Assembly: GCA_001509375.1 (NCBI GenBank) | Contig: LGFT01000001.1 | Coordinates: forward strand, 1-64,000 | Length of the DNA stretch: 64,000 nt | Source: Methanothrix harundinacea | GTDB taxonomy: Archaea; Halobacteriota; Methanosarcinia; Methanotrichales; Methanotrichaceae | Reading direction: 5' to 3' | Shown here: piece after piece, positions 43,835-52,315 of the stretch | How the letters are laid out: every line of letters begins with the position of its first letter | How positions within the stretch are numbered: the first letter of the stretch is position 1 | Made by a program: the position numbers and the translations under genes | Notes under the pieces: model-generated | What the model saw: only the letters and a program-made list of their open reading frames with translations | Databases searched by the model: none | Told to the model about the DNA's origin: nothing

Positions 43835-44221
43835 ATGTCCGAAGAGAATAGACATCTGGGCGAGATGATAAACACCTTCGATGCAGCAGCAGGGGAGGCT
43901 CTGGGAAAAAGAGAGAGCCACACCCCCAGGATCGAGGCGCCGAAGGCCGTAGGTGCCGATGAGCCCTTCAAGCTGAAGGTCTCCGTCCAAAACCACCCAA
44001 ACAAGGCCGAGCACTCCATCAGGTGGATCGAGGTCTACTTCCGGGAGGAGGGAAGGCCCTTCAACCCCATCATGCTGGCAAGGATGGAGTTCGCCCCGGT
44101 CTACTCAGAGCCCGAGGCGAAGCTTAAGGTGAAGCTATCCAAGTCCGGCTCAATCATGGCCGTTGAATACTGCAACGTCCACGGTCTCTGGTCTGCAAAA
44201 GAAGATATAAAGGTGGGATAA
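43835..44221 (+). CDS. Superoxide reductase (neelaredoxin type) lacking the active-site lysine
   Basis: The 128-residue protein is a one-iron superoxide reductase: ligands His29 (ESH motif), His54 and His60 (QNHPNKAEH), Cys113 and His116 (EYCNVHGLW). It reduces superoxide to hydrogen peroxide in anaerobes. The usual EKH motif reads E27-S28-H29, so the lysine that draws in superoxide is absent; natural enzymes without it are known and still active. ATG 43835 follows GGTGAT at 43823-43828. A TATA-like word lies near 43790. The neighbours tspO and a b561-like gene fit a redox-stress locus. Confidence 0.9.
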   Translation: MSEENRHLGEMINTFDAAAGEALGKRESHTPRIEAPKAVGADEPFKLKVSVQNHPNKAEHSIRWIEVYFREEGRPFNPIMLARMEFAPVYSEPEAKLKVKLSKSGSIMAVEYCNVHGLWSAKEDIKVG

Positions 44222-44227
44222 ACCCCA

Positions 44228-44250
44228 CCTGATCTCTTTTTTTCATCAGG
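44228..44250. terminator. Bidirectional terminator candidate
   Basis: CCTGAT (44228-44233) pairs with ATCAGG (44245-44250) around a loop with seven Ts. It lies between two convergent genes and overlaps the stop of the minus-strand one. Confidence 0.5.
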
Positions 44251-44791
44251 CCGAGCTCACGATCAGCAGCCCAAATAAGATGTTCAGGGCCATCAGCAGA
44301 AGGGCGGTCCTGCCTAAGAGCCTGTGGACCCTTCTGATCTTTGCCTTATCCTCCTTCGCCGCCCTCAGCTGGAGAAGCCCCAAGCTCGGCGTGGCTATGA
44401 GCAGAAGAATAACGAACGTGCCGAGGTAGGCGTGGGGAACTCTGAAGTGCTCCTGAGATGCTGCGGAGATCATGTAGGCTGCCATCGCCATTCCGGCGAG
44501 GGCAAAGGAGACTCCCGAAATTTCGAGAAGCTTATGCCTTTTCAGCCACCCCTTCTCTTTTCCCCTGGCGACGGTCATACCCCAGACCAGGAGCAGAAAA
44601 CCCAGGATCACGAGGGAAGCGTGATAGGGCCAAAGCCTCACGATCTCGGCGGGAATTTCGCTGGGTGCCTCGGAGGCTCCGCACCCAGGGGCTGCGCTCA
44701 TGAAGATCGCTAAGAATATAGCCCACGAGAATTTGGCCATCAATCCTTTGAGACTGCGGGTTTCCTCTTCCATCTTGACGTGGTAGGTCAT
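44246..44791 (-). CDS. Cytochrome b561-like membrane protein
   Basis: The 181-residue protein has an N-terminal leader and four further helices. Each carries a histidine at or near its edge: WPYHASLVILGFLLL, RHKLLEISGVSFALAG, PHAYLGTFVILLLI and RVHRLLGRTALLLMAL. Four such histidines are the haem-ligand pattern of the b561 fold, so a two-haem transmembrane electron carrier is inferred. Sequence similarity is modest, and a haem-free relative is possible. A start at Met7 (44773) is an alternative. It converges with the superoxide reductase gene. Confidence 0.65.
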   Translation of the reverse strand: MTYHVKMEEETRSLKGLMAKFSWAIFLAIFMSAAPGCGASEAPSEIPAEIVRLWPYHASLVILGFLLLVWGMTVARGKEKGWLKRHKLLEISGVSFALAGMAMAAYMISAASQEHFRVPHAYLGTFVILLLIATPSLGLLQLRAAKEDKAKIRRVHRLLGRTALLLMALNILFGLLIVSSA

Positions 44792-44990
44792 AACTCTGAC
44801 CTCGTGCAGGAGAATGACTATCTTTCTTCCTCCATAATAGGCATGTCTTTATTAAATTCATTGATCAAAGATATCTGCCAAAGCAGGGACGGATCCGAAC
44901 TAAAAAGAAAAAGTTGGCGCAGTTAGGGGGGTCGCCTCCGGAACGGGGACCCTTTCGCCATCATGGAGAATGTCGAGGAGGCAAGAGAAG

Positions 44991-45278
44991 CTAACGCTCC
45001 GCCTCCGCCTCCACTTCCATGATCAGCTTCTCTCCGCCGCTGACATACGTCATGTAGTGAATGACTAAGCATATGCCCCAGCCGATGGGCGAAAACCAGG
45101 GTTGCCAGACGGGCAGAGTAGCACCAGCCTCATTTATGGCGGGTATTACCATCATGTAGTTTATCGCCAACCACACGATGTTAACCACCAGGTAGATCAC
45201 GAGGTGCGTCGTGAACAGCTTCTTCATCCGCGCCTGCATGGCTGTTCTAAACGCCTTTTTGTACGCTTCGTCGGCCAT
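44991..45278 (-). CDS. Two-helix membrane protein (2TM domain)
   Basis: The 95-residue protein starts at ATG 45278 behind a strong ribosome site (GAGGTGAGG). It has a short charged N-terminus (MADEAYKKAFRTAMQARMKK) and two membrane helices (HLVIYLVVNIVWLAINYMMV and WFSPIGWGICLVIHYMTYV), with a charged tail. This matches the 2TM domain family, often found alone or before histidine kinases. Its function is not known. The longer open frame upstream is not supported. Confidence 0.78.
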   Translation of the reverse strand: MADEAYKKAFRTAMQARMKKLFTTHLVIYLVVNIVWLAINYMMVIPAINEAGATLPVWQPWFSPIGWGICLVIHYMTYVSGGEKLIMEVEAEAER

Positions 45279-45557
45279 TTTTTTCCTCACCTCCTGAACA
45301 GAAACACCTTCTATATGTATGTCCGTCAATATATAAGTCTTTCTAGAGTAATTTCGCATCAGCGGACTAATGTCATTTTTCCTGTGATGATCGATATCAC
45401 AACAGAGATCTGCCAAATCATGAGGCTTCAGGTCGGTGAGGCACAAATTAAATTTATATTAATATTTCATATTTTTAAAATCTTTGCAGATCGGCAGGCT
45501 TATATTTAAACAGCTGCTTTATATTCCGGAGCTTCTGCTAGCTTAGAGGTCAGATCC

Positions 45558-47783
45558 ATGAGCTTTCTGATTGATCCGCCCCTGCTGGTTTTGTCGGGCA
45601 TATTCATATACTTTGGAGGGCGAAGGCTTGGCTGGGAAAGACATGCAAAGATCGTGGTGAGTGTTGCGATCGTACTTATTTTTATAATATTTAGCTCCCT
45701 CCTGTACGCCGATATATTTCTGTGCGTATTTCCCCCCTTCTCCGGAATGAGCGGCTCAGAGTTCATGCTCCACTCCGACATAACCGGGATCGCCAAAGAT
45801 GAGGTTCCCACCGTCGTCGTTCTCCTTCTATTCGTCCTCTACCCCGTCTGGCTCTTCGCTGGATATGCGGCCGCCCTTTTGATATCGAAGCGGAGAAGGA
45901 TCTCAAATGAGGTCTATTCCCTCTGGGACGTCAAGAGCCGAACCGAACACGGTCCCTCGGAATACTTTGTGGCGAGAGATCCCGATGCCAAAAAGTGCGT
46001 GCGAGATGCAGTCGCCGCCCTAGGCGGCATAGGGAGGTTCGTCAAGGCCGGCGACAAAGTCTTCATAAAGGTCAATATCTGCGGCGGAGTGCCCGAGGTT
46101 AAGGGGACCTTCACCAGCACTGAGGTCGTCGATGAGATCGTCGATCTTGTAAGAGGGGCGGGAGGGGATCCCTTCATCGGAGATGCCGACATGATCTGGA
46201 ATAAGTTCTGGCAGGTGGCGGCCGACTCCGGCTGGTTCGAATGGGCGAAAGAGAAGGGGGTGAGGCTCGTCAACCTCTCCGAGACGAAGATAGTCGGCTT
46301 TGACTTCGGGGAGGGGACCGTAATCGGAACTGATATGATCTCAAAGGAGGTGATCGACGCCAAGGTCCTCATCTCTGTCCCGACGATGAAGACCCACCTT
46401 TTGACGGGGGTGACCCTGGGGATGAAGAACATGTATGGCACCTTGCCGGAGGTGGACAAGGCCAAATATCACAAAATGAAGATCGAGAAGGTGATATACG
46501 AGGTTAACATGGCCTTCACCCCGAACCTTGTGATCATCGACGGCAGCATAGGAAGTGAGGCGATAGGACCCCTCAGCTCCAGGCCCTTAGACTTCCAGAC
46601 AATCGTAGCCGCAAATGATGTCGTCTGCGCAGATTCCATCGCGTCGCAGCTGATGGGATACGATCCCCAGGAGGTGGTTCACCTGAGGCTCGCCGCCGAA
46701 CGGGGCCTTGGCGACGCCTCGCAGAAGTTCAATTTTGGAGAACTACCCTACTGTCATGCCAGCGGCAAGGACGGGAATTGGGACCGTCCCGAGGCTAAGG
46801 TGAAGGACTTCTATAACTGGGGGATCGAGCAGATCCTGAAGTTTCCGGGCTGGAGCACCCTCTTCAACGTCGGTGCCGACTTCTTCCTATACGACATGGC
46901 GAGGCTTCCCGTCTTTCGTTACCTCACCCCGGGCCTTTTGAAGCTTATAAACGACGTCGTCTACCTCCATCTCAGGGGTCAGGGGGATACCGAGAAAGAC
47001 AGGATCCGAAGAAGAAACAACTTCTTCGTCCTCCTACTTCTCGCGGAGGCGGCCCTCCTCGGCTTCTACATGGACGGGTATCTGACGAAATCCCTATTCT
47101 TCGACTTCAACTTCCTCATCGCCATCGTGGTCGCGATTCTCGCCGCCGTCAGGATGAAGACGAGAAACCTCCTGGCCCTAATCCTCTCCTCAGCCCTCGT
47201 CACTTCGGTCCTGGAGATGGGACTCACCTCGGACGGGATCGTGAAATACGCCGGAAACGACGGTCCCACTCTCTTCGTCGTGTCGGGATGGATGTTGCTA
47301 TTGGTAGCGATATTCGGGATATCAGACCTGTTAAGGTTTTGGCTAATTAAGCTGGGCATATTCAAAAAGCTCAGGGGATGGAAGGCCCTTCCCTTCGCCG
47401 CGGCTGCGGCGGCCTTTTCCCTCTTCTTCTATCTGGAGGGGTACTTTGATCATGCCGGAAGGTGGGTTTTGGTGATCTACGTGGCGATGTTCCTCCTCTC
47501 TATCTTCTTCTCGAGCCGGTGCTCAGTAGATTGGAACGCTGCTCTAGTCGTCGTCAGCATAGCCCTCGGTGGCTACATGGAGCTCGTGGGATTGTTCGCG
47601 GGGATCTGGAGCTATCCCTTGACATCGGGCTTGCCGATCTTCATCACCATAGCCACCGCCATCAATGCGGGGGCAGTTTTGGGAACGGCTTCCCTTGGGG
47701 GGGTGGACCTATCCACCTCGACGGCCACGAAGTCAGTCGAGGATGAAGCTTCCAAGGCTCCGAGGACGCAACCAGAGGATTAA
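45558..47783 (+). CDS. DUF362 protein with N- and C-terminal membrane domains
   Basis: This 741-residue protein has three N-terminal helices (about 4-22, 30-52, 84-108), a DUF362 domain (about 140-420; FIKVNICGGVPEVKG, ISVPTMKTHLLTGVTLGMKN, VVCADSIASQLMGY) and then eight more helices from residue 486 on. The last part contains YMELVGLFAGIWSYPL, a motif style seen in carotenoid-cyclase-like membrane proteins. DUF362 usually stands alone or with ferredoxin clusters and is functionally unassigned. A TATA box (TATATTTAAA, 45501-45510) precedes it. A membrane enzyme acting on a lipid-soluble substrate is my inference. Confidence 0.85.
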   Translation: MSFLIDPPLLVLSGIFIYFGGRRLGWERHAKIVVSVAIVLIFIIFSSLLYADIFLCVFPPFSGMSGSEFMLHSDITGIAKDEVPTVVVLLLFVLYPVWLFAGYAAALLISKRRRISNEVYSLWDVKSRTEHGPSEYFVARDPDAKKCVRDAVAALGGIGRFVKAGDKVFIKVNICGGVPEVKGTFTSTEVVDEIVDLVRGAGGDPFIGDADMIWNKFWQVAADSGWFEWAKEKGVRLVNLSETKIVGFDFGEGTVIGTDMISKEVIDAKVLISVPTMKTHLLTGVTLGMKNMYGTLPEVDKAKYHKMKIEKVIYEVNMAFTPNLVIIDGSIGSEAIGPLSSRPLDFQTIVAANDVVCADSIASQLMGYDPQEVVHLRLAAERGLGDASQKFNFGELPYCHASGKDGNWDRPEAKVKDFYNWGIEQILKFPGWSTLFNVGADFFLYDMARLPVFRYLTPGLLKLINDVVYLHLRGQGDTEKDRIRRRNNFFVLLLLAEAALLGFYMDGYLTKSLFFDFNFLIAIVVAILAAVRMKTRNLLALILSSALVTSVLEMGLTSDGIVKYAGNDGPTLFVVSGWMLLLVAIFGISDLLRFWLIKLGIFKKLRGWKALPFAAAAAAFSLFFYLEGYFDHAGRWVLVIYVAMFLLSIFFSSRCSVDWNAALVVVSIALGGYMELVGLFAGIWSYPLTSGLPIFITIATAINAGAVLGTASLGGVDLSTSTATKSVEDEASKAPRTQPED

Positions 47784-47821
47784 TACGATCCATCCTTATC
47801 GATGGCTGGCTAAAATTAAAA

Positions 47822-48793
47822 TCAGGCGTCGGATCGGGAGCGATCATCGACCACCATTATCGATTGCTGGCAACCGATGCTCAGATCTCTATATCCCTCG
47901 AAGCTCCCCTCCCCGTTGGCATAGGCTTCGTGCCATCCTGGCGGGACTGGCATCTCTGCATAGAGCCGGTCTCTTCTGGCTTCGAGGAGGCGGGGCTCTT
48001 TCCCCATGAAATGGGCGGCACAGGTGACTCTGTTCTTAGTCGTCTTTGAGAGCCGTTCCATCCATCGGTATCCGCTCATCGACCTCATGAGATGGTGGTC
48101 CAGGATCAGGGTCTCCACCTTCTCGGCGATGGCCTTTCCATTATCCCATGCGACCTTCCGGAGTTCTGGGCGGAGACGGGAGAGGTACAGGGGCGGCCCT
48201 GAGGCGATGACGATGGTGGGTTTCCAGTCAATGATGATCGATATCGTCTCCTCGTCAAGGAGCTGGATGTCGGAAGCGTGGACGAAAACCTCATCACCCT
48301 CCTGGATCCGGGTCATCATCACCGTTCCCAGCCTCGAACCGCGAGGGCCGTGAGGGACGGGCGAAGAGAAGCTGATCACGCCATCATCCCTCTCCTCAGC
48401 GTCGGGAAGGATGCAGCCCGCGAACCGGGAAAGGTCGATCCACCGCTGGACCGCCAGGTCCGAGAGGTCGTGGGGGCCCTTGCACCAGAGCCGGACGTTG
48501 TCGAGGGGCGGGATTCGGCTGAGGGATAGCTGGTATGGGTTGGCGTCTGACAGGGGTATGTGGTCGCCGTGGTAGTGGCTGATCACCACGTCCGATGCCC
48601 TGCCCAGGGCCTCGACGATCTTCTCGCGGACCTCGGCCCCCACCGCCACCTGGTGGGGGTGGGGAAGCCTTCTGTGCCTCAAATATCCGAGGGCGACCCC
48701 CGGGTCGATGACGATCGTCCGTCCTTCCGCCTCTACCACGCAGGAGAGGCCTCTGACGCCGAGAGATTCGGTTCCCAGCACTTCTATCTTCAT
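47822..48793 (-). CDS. UPF0282 family metallo-beta-lactamase-fold hydrolase
   Basis: The 323-residue protein opens with KIEVLGTESLGVRGLSCVVE and has the metal motif VISHYHGDHIPLSD. Later metal-site residues are in SPVPHGPRGSR, VFVHASDIQLL and LILDHHLMRS. This pattern fits archaeal UPF0282 proteins, a metallo-hydrolase family without assigned substrate. A role in RNA or phosphodiester cleavage is possible but not shown. It converges with the DUF362 fusion gene. Confidence 0.85.
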   Translation of the reverse strand: MKIEVLGTESLGVRGLSCVVEAEGRTIVIDPGVALGYLRHRRLPHPHQVAVGAEVREKIVEALGRASDVVISHYHGDHIPLSDANPYQLSLSRIPPLDNVRLWCKGPHDLSDLAVQRWIDLSRFAGCILPDAEERDDGVISFSSPVPHGPRGSRLGTVMMTRIQEGDEVFVHASDIQLLDEETISIIIDWKPTIVIASGPPLYLSRLRPELRKVAWDNGKAIAEKVETLILDHHLMRSMSGYRWMERLSKTTKNRVTCAAHFMGKEPRLLEARRDRLYAEMPVPPGWHEAYANGEGSFEGYRDLSIGCQQSIMVVDDRSRSDA

Positions 48794-49243
48794 GGCAGTC
48801 CTTACCTCTTATTTCCGTCTCCTTCTCTTCTGTATGCCGTATCAAGCTCTTCTTGATGTCGTCTGAAGCTGCCCGGATTTAAAATACAAAATCTGGCTCC
48901 ACTATTTTGAGCTGAGAGCAGGGCCTTAAAAGTTTTCGGTCATCGATCACAAGTCTGCGGTTTTACCGATAGATCGAGTCGATCGGCTCCGCCAACGGTG
49001 CTTCGTCGAATCGTCCTGGAGATCGAACCGCCCTGATTGGCCCAGCGCCAAAGGGTAAAGGGCCCGACCTGTCGAAGGGGAAGAGATGTCTTGAGGCCTT
49101 TTAGGAGCGACGCATGGTATGAAGAGTCAGTGGCGGGTTCTCAGGCGGCGATAGGATGGCAGATAGGAAGGTTTGATTATAGCGAGGCCATAGACGTAAT
49201 CTTTATAAATCTTTAGGAATAACAGAGGGGCGGGGTTAGTAAG
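48794..49243. other. Intergenic region with promoter of the following secreted protein
   Basis: No gene is supported in these 450 bases; only frames under 30 codons appear. CTTTATAAAT at 49201-49210 is a good TATA box with a predicted transcript start near 49232, twelve bases before the ATG at 49244. The promoter of the minus-strand metallohydrolase lies near 48800-48900. Confidence 0.55.
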
Positions 49244-49705
49244 ATGAAGAAACTTTTGTTCCTTTTGGGCTGCCTGTGTTCGGTAGCCATAGCCATCGCA
49301 TCGCCGCCATCATATGTTCCACCGGGAACTGGTCCAACGGTATCGCCGCCGTATGTATCGCAGGGAACTGGAGCGACGATAATGCATCCAGAAGGATATG
49401 GGTGGTCGAACCCCGACTGGCTTTCATCCGACGTCGGCCTTACCACATACTATGGTCCATACGGTTATCCCACCGCACTAAGATTTTTTGATGATCGCAT
49501 GTGGTACGATGAATGGTATCCTATTGCGCGATCGTTCCTGGATGATACCACTTACCGAACGTATTACCAAACATATTACTACACCTACCAGCATCCAGTT
49601 TATCTGGACGGAGGTTGGTGGAAAGATCCGCGAGGTTATCGGCCGTTATATAAAATAAGTCCGGGATTTGTCTTCAAGGGCGAGAGTCATATTATTGGGG
49701 GATGA
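49244..49705 (+). CDS. Tyrosine-rich secreted protein of unknown function
   Basis: The 153-residue product begins with a signal peptide (MKKLLFLLGCLCSVAIAIAS) and a Pro/Gly-rich linker (PPSYVPPGTGPTVSPP). The mature part is rich in Tyr, Trp and Asp (TYRTYYQTYYYTYQ). No cysteine or catalytic motif remains after the leader, and I know no family. Its cysteine near the leader end could mark a lipoprotein, but spacing is not clear. A TATA box precedes it. A surface or sheath-associated role is speculation. Confidence 0.7.
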   Translation: MKKLLFLLGCLCSVAIAIASPPSYVPPGTGPTVSPPYVSQGTGATIMHPEGYGWSNPDWLSSDVGLTTYYGPYGYPTALRFFDDRMWYDEWYPIARSFLDDTTYRTYYQTYYYTYQHPVYLDGGWWKDPRGYRPLYKISPGFVFKGESHIIGG

Positions 49706-49964
49706 TCCATCTCCCTGTCGTTCAAGGGGAGAAAGGCCAGTTTGACCCAAGTCCGCCTCTCGTCTTCCCCCCCCGCTGCCCAAAACTTACGGATTAATTA
49801 AAGGCATCTCCAGGAGAAGGTCAAGTTATAGCCCTCTGATTCGAGATGATCATTTTTTAGGGTTCTTCTGGAGGCCCGAGGAGCGGCATCTTCTCCGGTC
49901 AAATCCGGGCGGCATGACGCCGAAGTATTTTTGATATCATAAGTGTTGAGGATATCGTGATCTG

Positions 49965-50201
49965 ATGAAGCGAGGATGGATAATTGTCTTGATCGTTGGT
50001 ATCGCCTTCATTGCCCCATGCGCTGGTCAGACCGACCTTTGGCGGTTCAATTCTCCGATGGACTTTACATCCGGCCCCGTGGTAAACGTGAACATATTTA
50101 AAATTTGGACGATCAATTCATCGATGCAATTCACTCCGACCTTATCCCCAGGAATCGCCGAGGGAATTAACAAAACCCGCTTTATTTGTAATATTGTTTA
50201 G
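49965..50201 (+). CDS. Small secreted protein of unknown function
   Basis: The 78-residue product has a clear signal peptide (GWIIVLIVGIAFIAPCAGQ), after which about 57 residues remain with repeated N-S-x-M-x-F-T phrases (FNSPMDFTSG and INSSMQFTPT). The internal duplication suggests a short beta repeat. A GTGATC ribosome site lies just upstream of the ATG. Family unknown; the Cys before the putative cleavage site could be a lipid anchor. Confidence 0.55.
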   Translation: MKRGWIIVLIVGIAFIAPCAGQTDLWRFNSPMDFTSGPVVNVNIFKIWTINSSMQFTPTLSPGIAEGINKTRFICNIV

Positions 50202-50363
50202 TTTCATTTTGCGATCAAAAGACTTTGACAGGATGATCGAAGGAAGGCAAAAACAAGGGGAAGGATAGGATCGGCTCCATAAATGCGGGCTTTGGCTCCG
50301 AAAGATTTTTCATCGCAGATTGCAGTCTTGATTTCGAGCAGGGCGAAGAGATCGGACTGAAAC

Positions 50364-50810
50364 ATGAACCAGATTTTTGCGGGTGGCATTTCGATGCTGG
50401 CGGTAGATTGGCTGAAAGAGGGAGATTCACTCTATTCGCAAGGGAGATATGCAGAGGCAGTCCGGGCTTACGATGAGGCCCTCCGCCTCGATCCCGAGGA
50501 CGCCAGGGCCTGGAGTAATAAGGCGGCAGCCCTTGCTGGCATGGGCAAATACATTGAGGCGATTAGGGCCTGCGACGAATCCATCAGGCTCGATCCCGAA
50601 CTTGCGCTGGCATGGAACAACAGAGGTTTCGCTCTCAGAAACTTGGGGAGGCTTCTTGAGGCCATCCAGGCATACGACGAGGCGCTTTGCATCAATCCTG
50701 GATACGTCAGGGCGTGGTACAACAAGGGCAACGCTCTCGAAGCCCTCGGGAAAAGGTCCGAGGCCAGCGCCGCCTATGCCAGAGCAAAAGAGCTCAAACT
50801 GAGTGAATAA
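50364..50810 (+). CDS. Tetratricopeptide-repeat protein
   Basis: The 148-residue protein consists of nearly four TPR units: AVDWLKEGDSLYSQGRYAEA, YDEALRLDPEDARAWSNKAA, CDESIRLDPELALAWNNRGF and YDEALCINPGYVRAWYNKGN. It lacks a signal peptide and so should be a cytoplasmic protein-interaction scaffold. ATG 50394, before LAVDWLKEGD, is an alternative start. No partner can be assigned. Methanogen genomes of this group often hold many such proteins. Confidence 0.85.
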   Translation: MNQIFAGGISMLAVDWLKEGDSLYSQGRYAEAVRAYDEALRLDPEDARAWSNKAAALAGMGKYIEAIRACDESIRLDPELALAWNNRGFALRNLGRLLEAIQAYDEALCINPGYVRAWYNKGNALEALGKRSEASAAYARAKELKLSE

Positions 50811-50910
50811 ATGTTTATTTTTCCGTCGCTGCAGCATATCGTCGATGGCAATCTCTTCCTCTCAAATAATAGCGTATTTGCCCAAGTAGCGGCCCAGGAT
50901 GTGATAAGAC

Positions 50911-51177
50911 TTGCGAAAGCTCGATAGCGTCACCCTCGACCTGGAGGCTCGGGGATTGAAATTCCGGCACCAGACCTTTCTTCGGGTCGGGTACACAGCG
51001 GATATTTTGTTTAAGAAAGAGAAGATTGTCGTCCTCGACACCCGGAACGCCGATCCCTACGCAGTCAGGAAGCTGAAGGCGGCGGGATATAAGGTATTTG
51101 TAATACCTGAGGGGAAGCTCGACGATGATCAGATAAAGGCGTTCTGTGACGAGGTGGAGGAGGGGGCGAGGGAGTGA
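50911..51177 (+). CDS. Small Vsr/restriction-endonuclease-like fold protein
   Basis: The 88-residue protein, from TTG 50911, reads RVGYTADILFKKEKIVVLDT, then VRKLKAAGYKVFVIPEGKL and a D/E-rich tail. The order strand-ADILF, KIVVLD strand, helix and GYKVFVI strand recalls the core of very-short-patch-repair and DUF559-like nucleases. The zinc residues and second half of Vsr are absent, so it may be a minimal or degenerate member. No methyltransferase is near. Function not known. Confidence 0.5.
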   Translation: MRKLDSVTLDLEARGLKFRHQTFLRVGYTADILFKKEKIVVLDTRNADPYAVRKLKAAGYKVFVIPEGKLDDDQIKAFCDEVEEGARE

Positions 51178-51544
51178 GGAGGAAGTCGGTTTTATTCTAG
51201 CATGGCGATCTTCTCCGCCAACAATTTAATTTAACTGCTCCAGGGAGCCGTTAGCTATATACGGTGATGTTGCAAGATAAAAAATGGATACAGAAATGCA
51301 AGCCACTGGTTGTGGCCTGCATTCGAGCCCATCACCAACCTCTCAAAAGAATGGGTACGATCGCTGAGAAACGATCTCGCTTAAGGGGAGCTAAAGAACG
51401 AAACTCTGACGAGGATCCTTAGGAAGATCTGGGTGTTGGTCTTGGTGCTGGTGTGTCCGTACAGCTGAACGAATGTAACAACGAGAACAATGACGCAGTT
51501 AAACGGAGTTCAGGGCAGTTAAAAATTAGTATGAGGTGGATTGG
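51178..51544. other. Intergenic region with a degenerate coding trace
   Basis: No intact gene is seen. The frame from about 51429 reads DLGVGLGAGVSVQLNECNN, which looks like coding sequence, but a TAG lies just upstream and there is no start. An AT-rich patch with a TATATAC word is near 51258. Confidence 0.4.
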
Positions 51545-52315
51545 ATGAAGATCGCGATTAAGCCTTGCAGATCGGTTTCAAGAGGTCTGATGATGCTTTG
51601 GGGATGCCTCCTGTTATGTCTTTTGACTTGCGTGGCGGCATCGGCCCAGGAAGAAAACATCACAGGGATTGGCGGAGAATTTTACGACTATGCAGAGTTC
51701 AGCTTCGCCGTCCCCAATGATTTAGAGGAAATGGTAGTGGCTGAATCTCTCTCTGAGGGAAATTATTCAGAGGGAAGATATGTGGCGGCATCCATGCTTT
51801 TCAACGAGAGCAGAGTATGGGTCTTGCTTATCTATCCATGTGATCCCCCAGAAGGAGACCTGGACGCTGTAGGTCTGAAATCCGCTGTCGAGGAGTTCAA
51901 CTCCGGGTATAATCAGACCGTCTACAGCCCCTCCCCCCTGAACATCAGCGACCGGACCGGCATCGCTGGCCAGTTCGGCAACCAGATCCTGATAGCCTAC
52001 CAGCCATCGGTTCAAACCCTTTCGATGATATTAATGGACGTAAACGTGAGCGAAGGCTTCCTGGAGTATTTCCCCCAGTCTCTACAGATAATCGTCAATG
52101 AGAACAGCTCGCCTCTATGGCCCGGTTACTGCCCAGGTGATGAGACGGTCGAGACGATCGAAACGGTCGAGCCGCAGGTTGCTCCTGCAGCAGCCGAAAC
52201 CCCCCAGGTCGAACAGGCCGTCCAGACAGGCTCTGAGGTCGATCCGGAACAGGTTGAAGCAGACGTGGCGGCCATCAAGGAGAAGATGAAAAGCACCTTC
52301 AATATCAAAATGTGA
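51545..52315 (+). CDS. Secreted protein of unknown function
   Basis: The 256-residue product has a signal peptide (LMMLWGCLLLCLLTCVAASA) and an extracellular domain with several N-glycosylation sequons (NIT, NYS, NES, NQT, NIS). A Glu/Val/Thr-rich linker (ETVETIETVEPQVAP) leads to a charged helix at the C-terminus. The ATG at 51545 follows a GAGGTGG ribosome site; a GTG at 51536 is the alternative. No family is recognised. Its stop codon touches the comD start, but the two functions seem unrelated. Confidence 0.68.
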   Translation: MKIAIKPCRSVSRGLMMLWGCLLLCLLTCVAASAQEENITGIGGEFYDYAEFSFAVPNDLEEMVVAESLSEGNYSEGRYVAASMLFNESRVWVLLIYPCDPPEGDLDAVGLKSAVEEFNSGYNQTVYSPSPLNISDRTGIAGQFGNQILIAYQPSVQTLSMILMDVNVSEGFLEYFPQSLQIIVNENSSPLWPGYCPGDETVETIETVEPQVAPAAAETPQVEQAVQTGSEVDPEQVEADVAAIKEKMKSTFNIKM

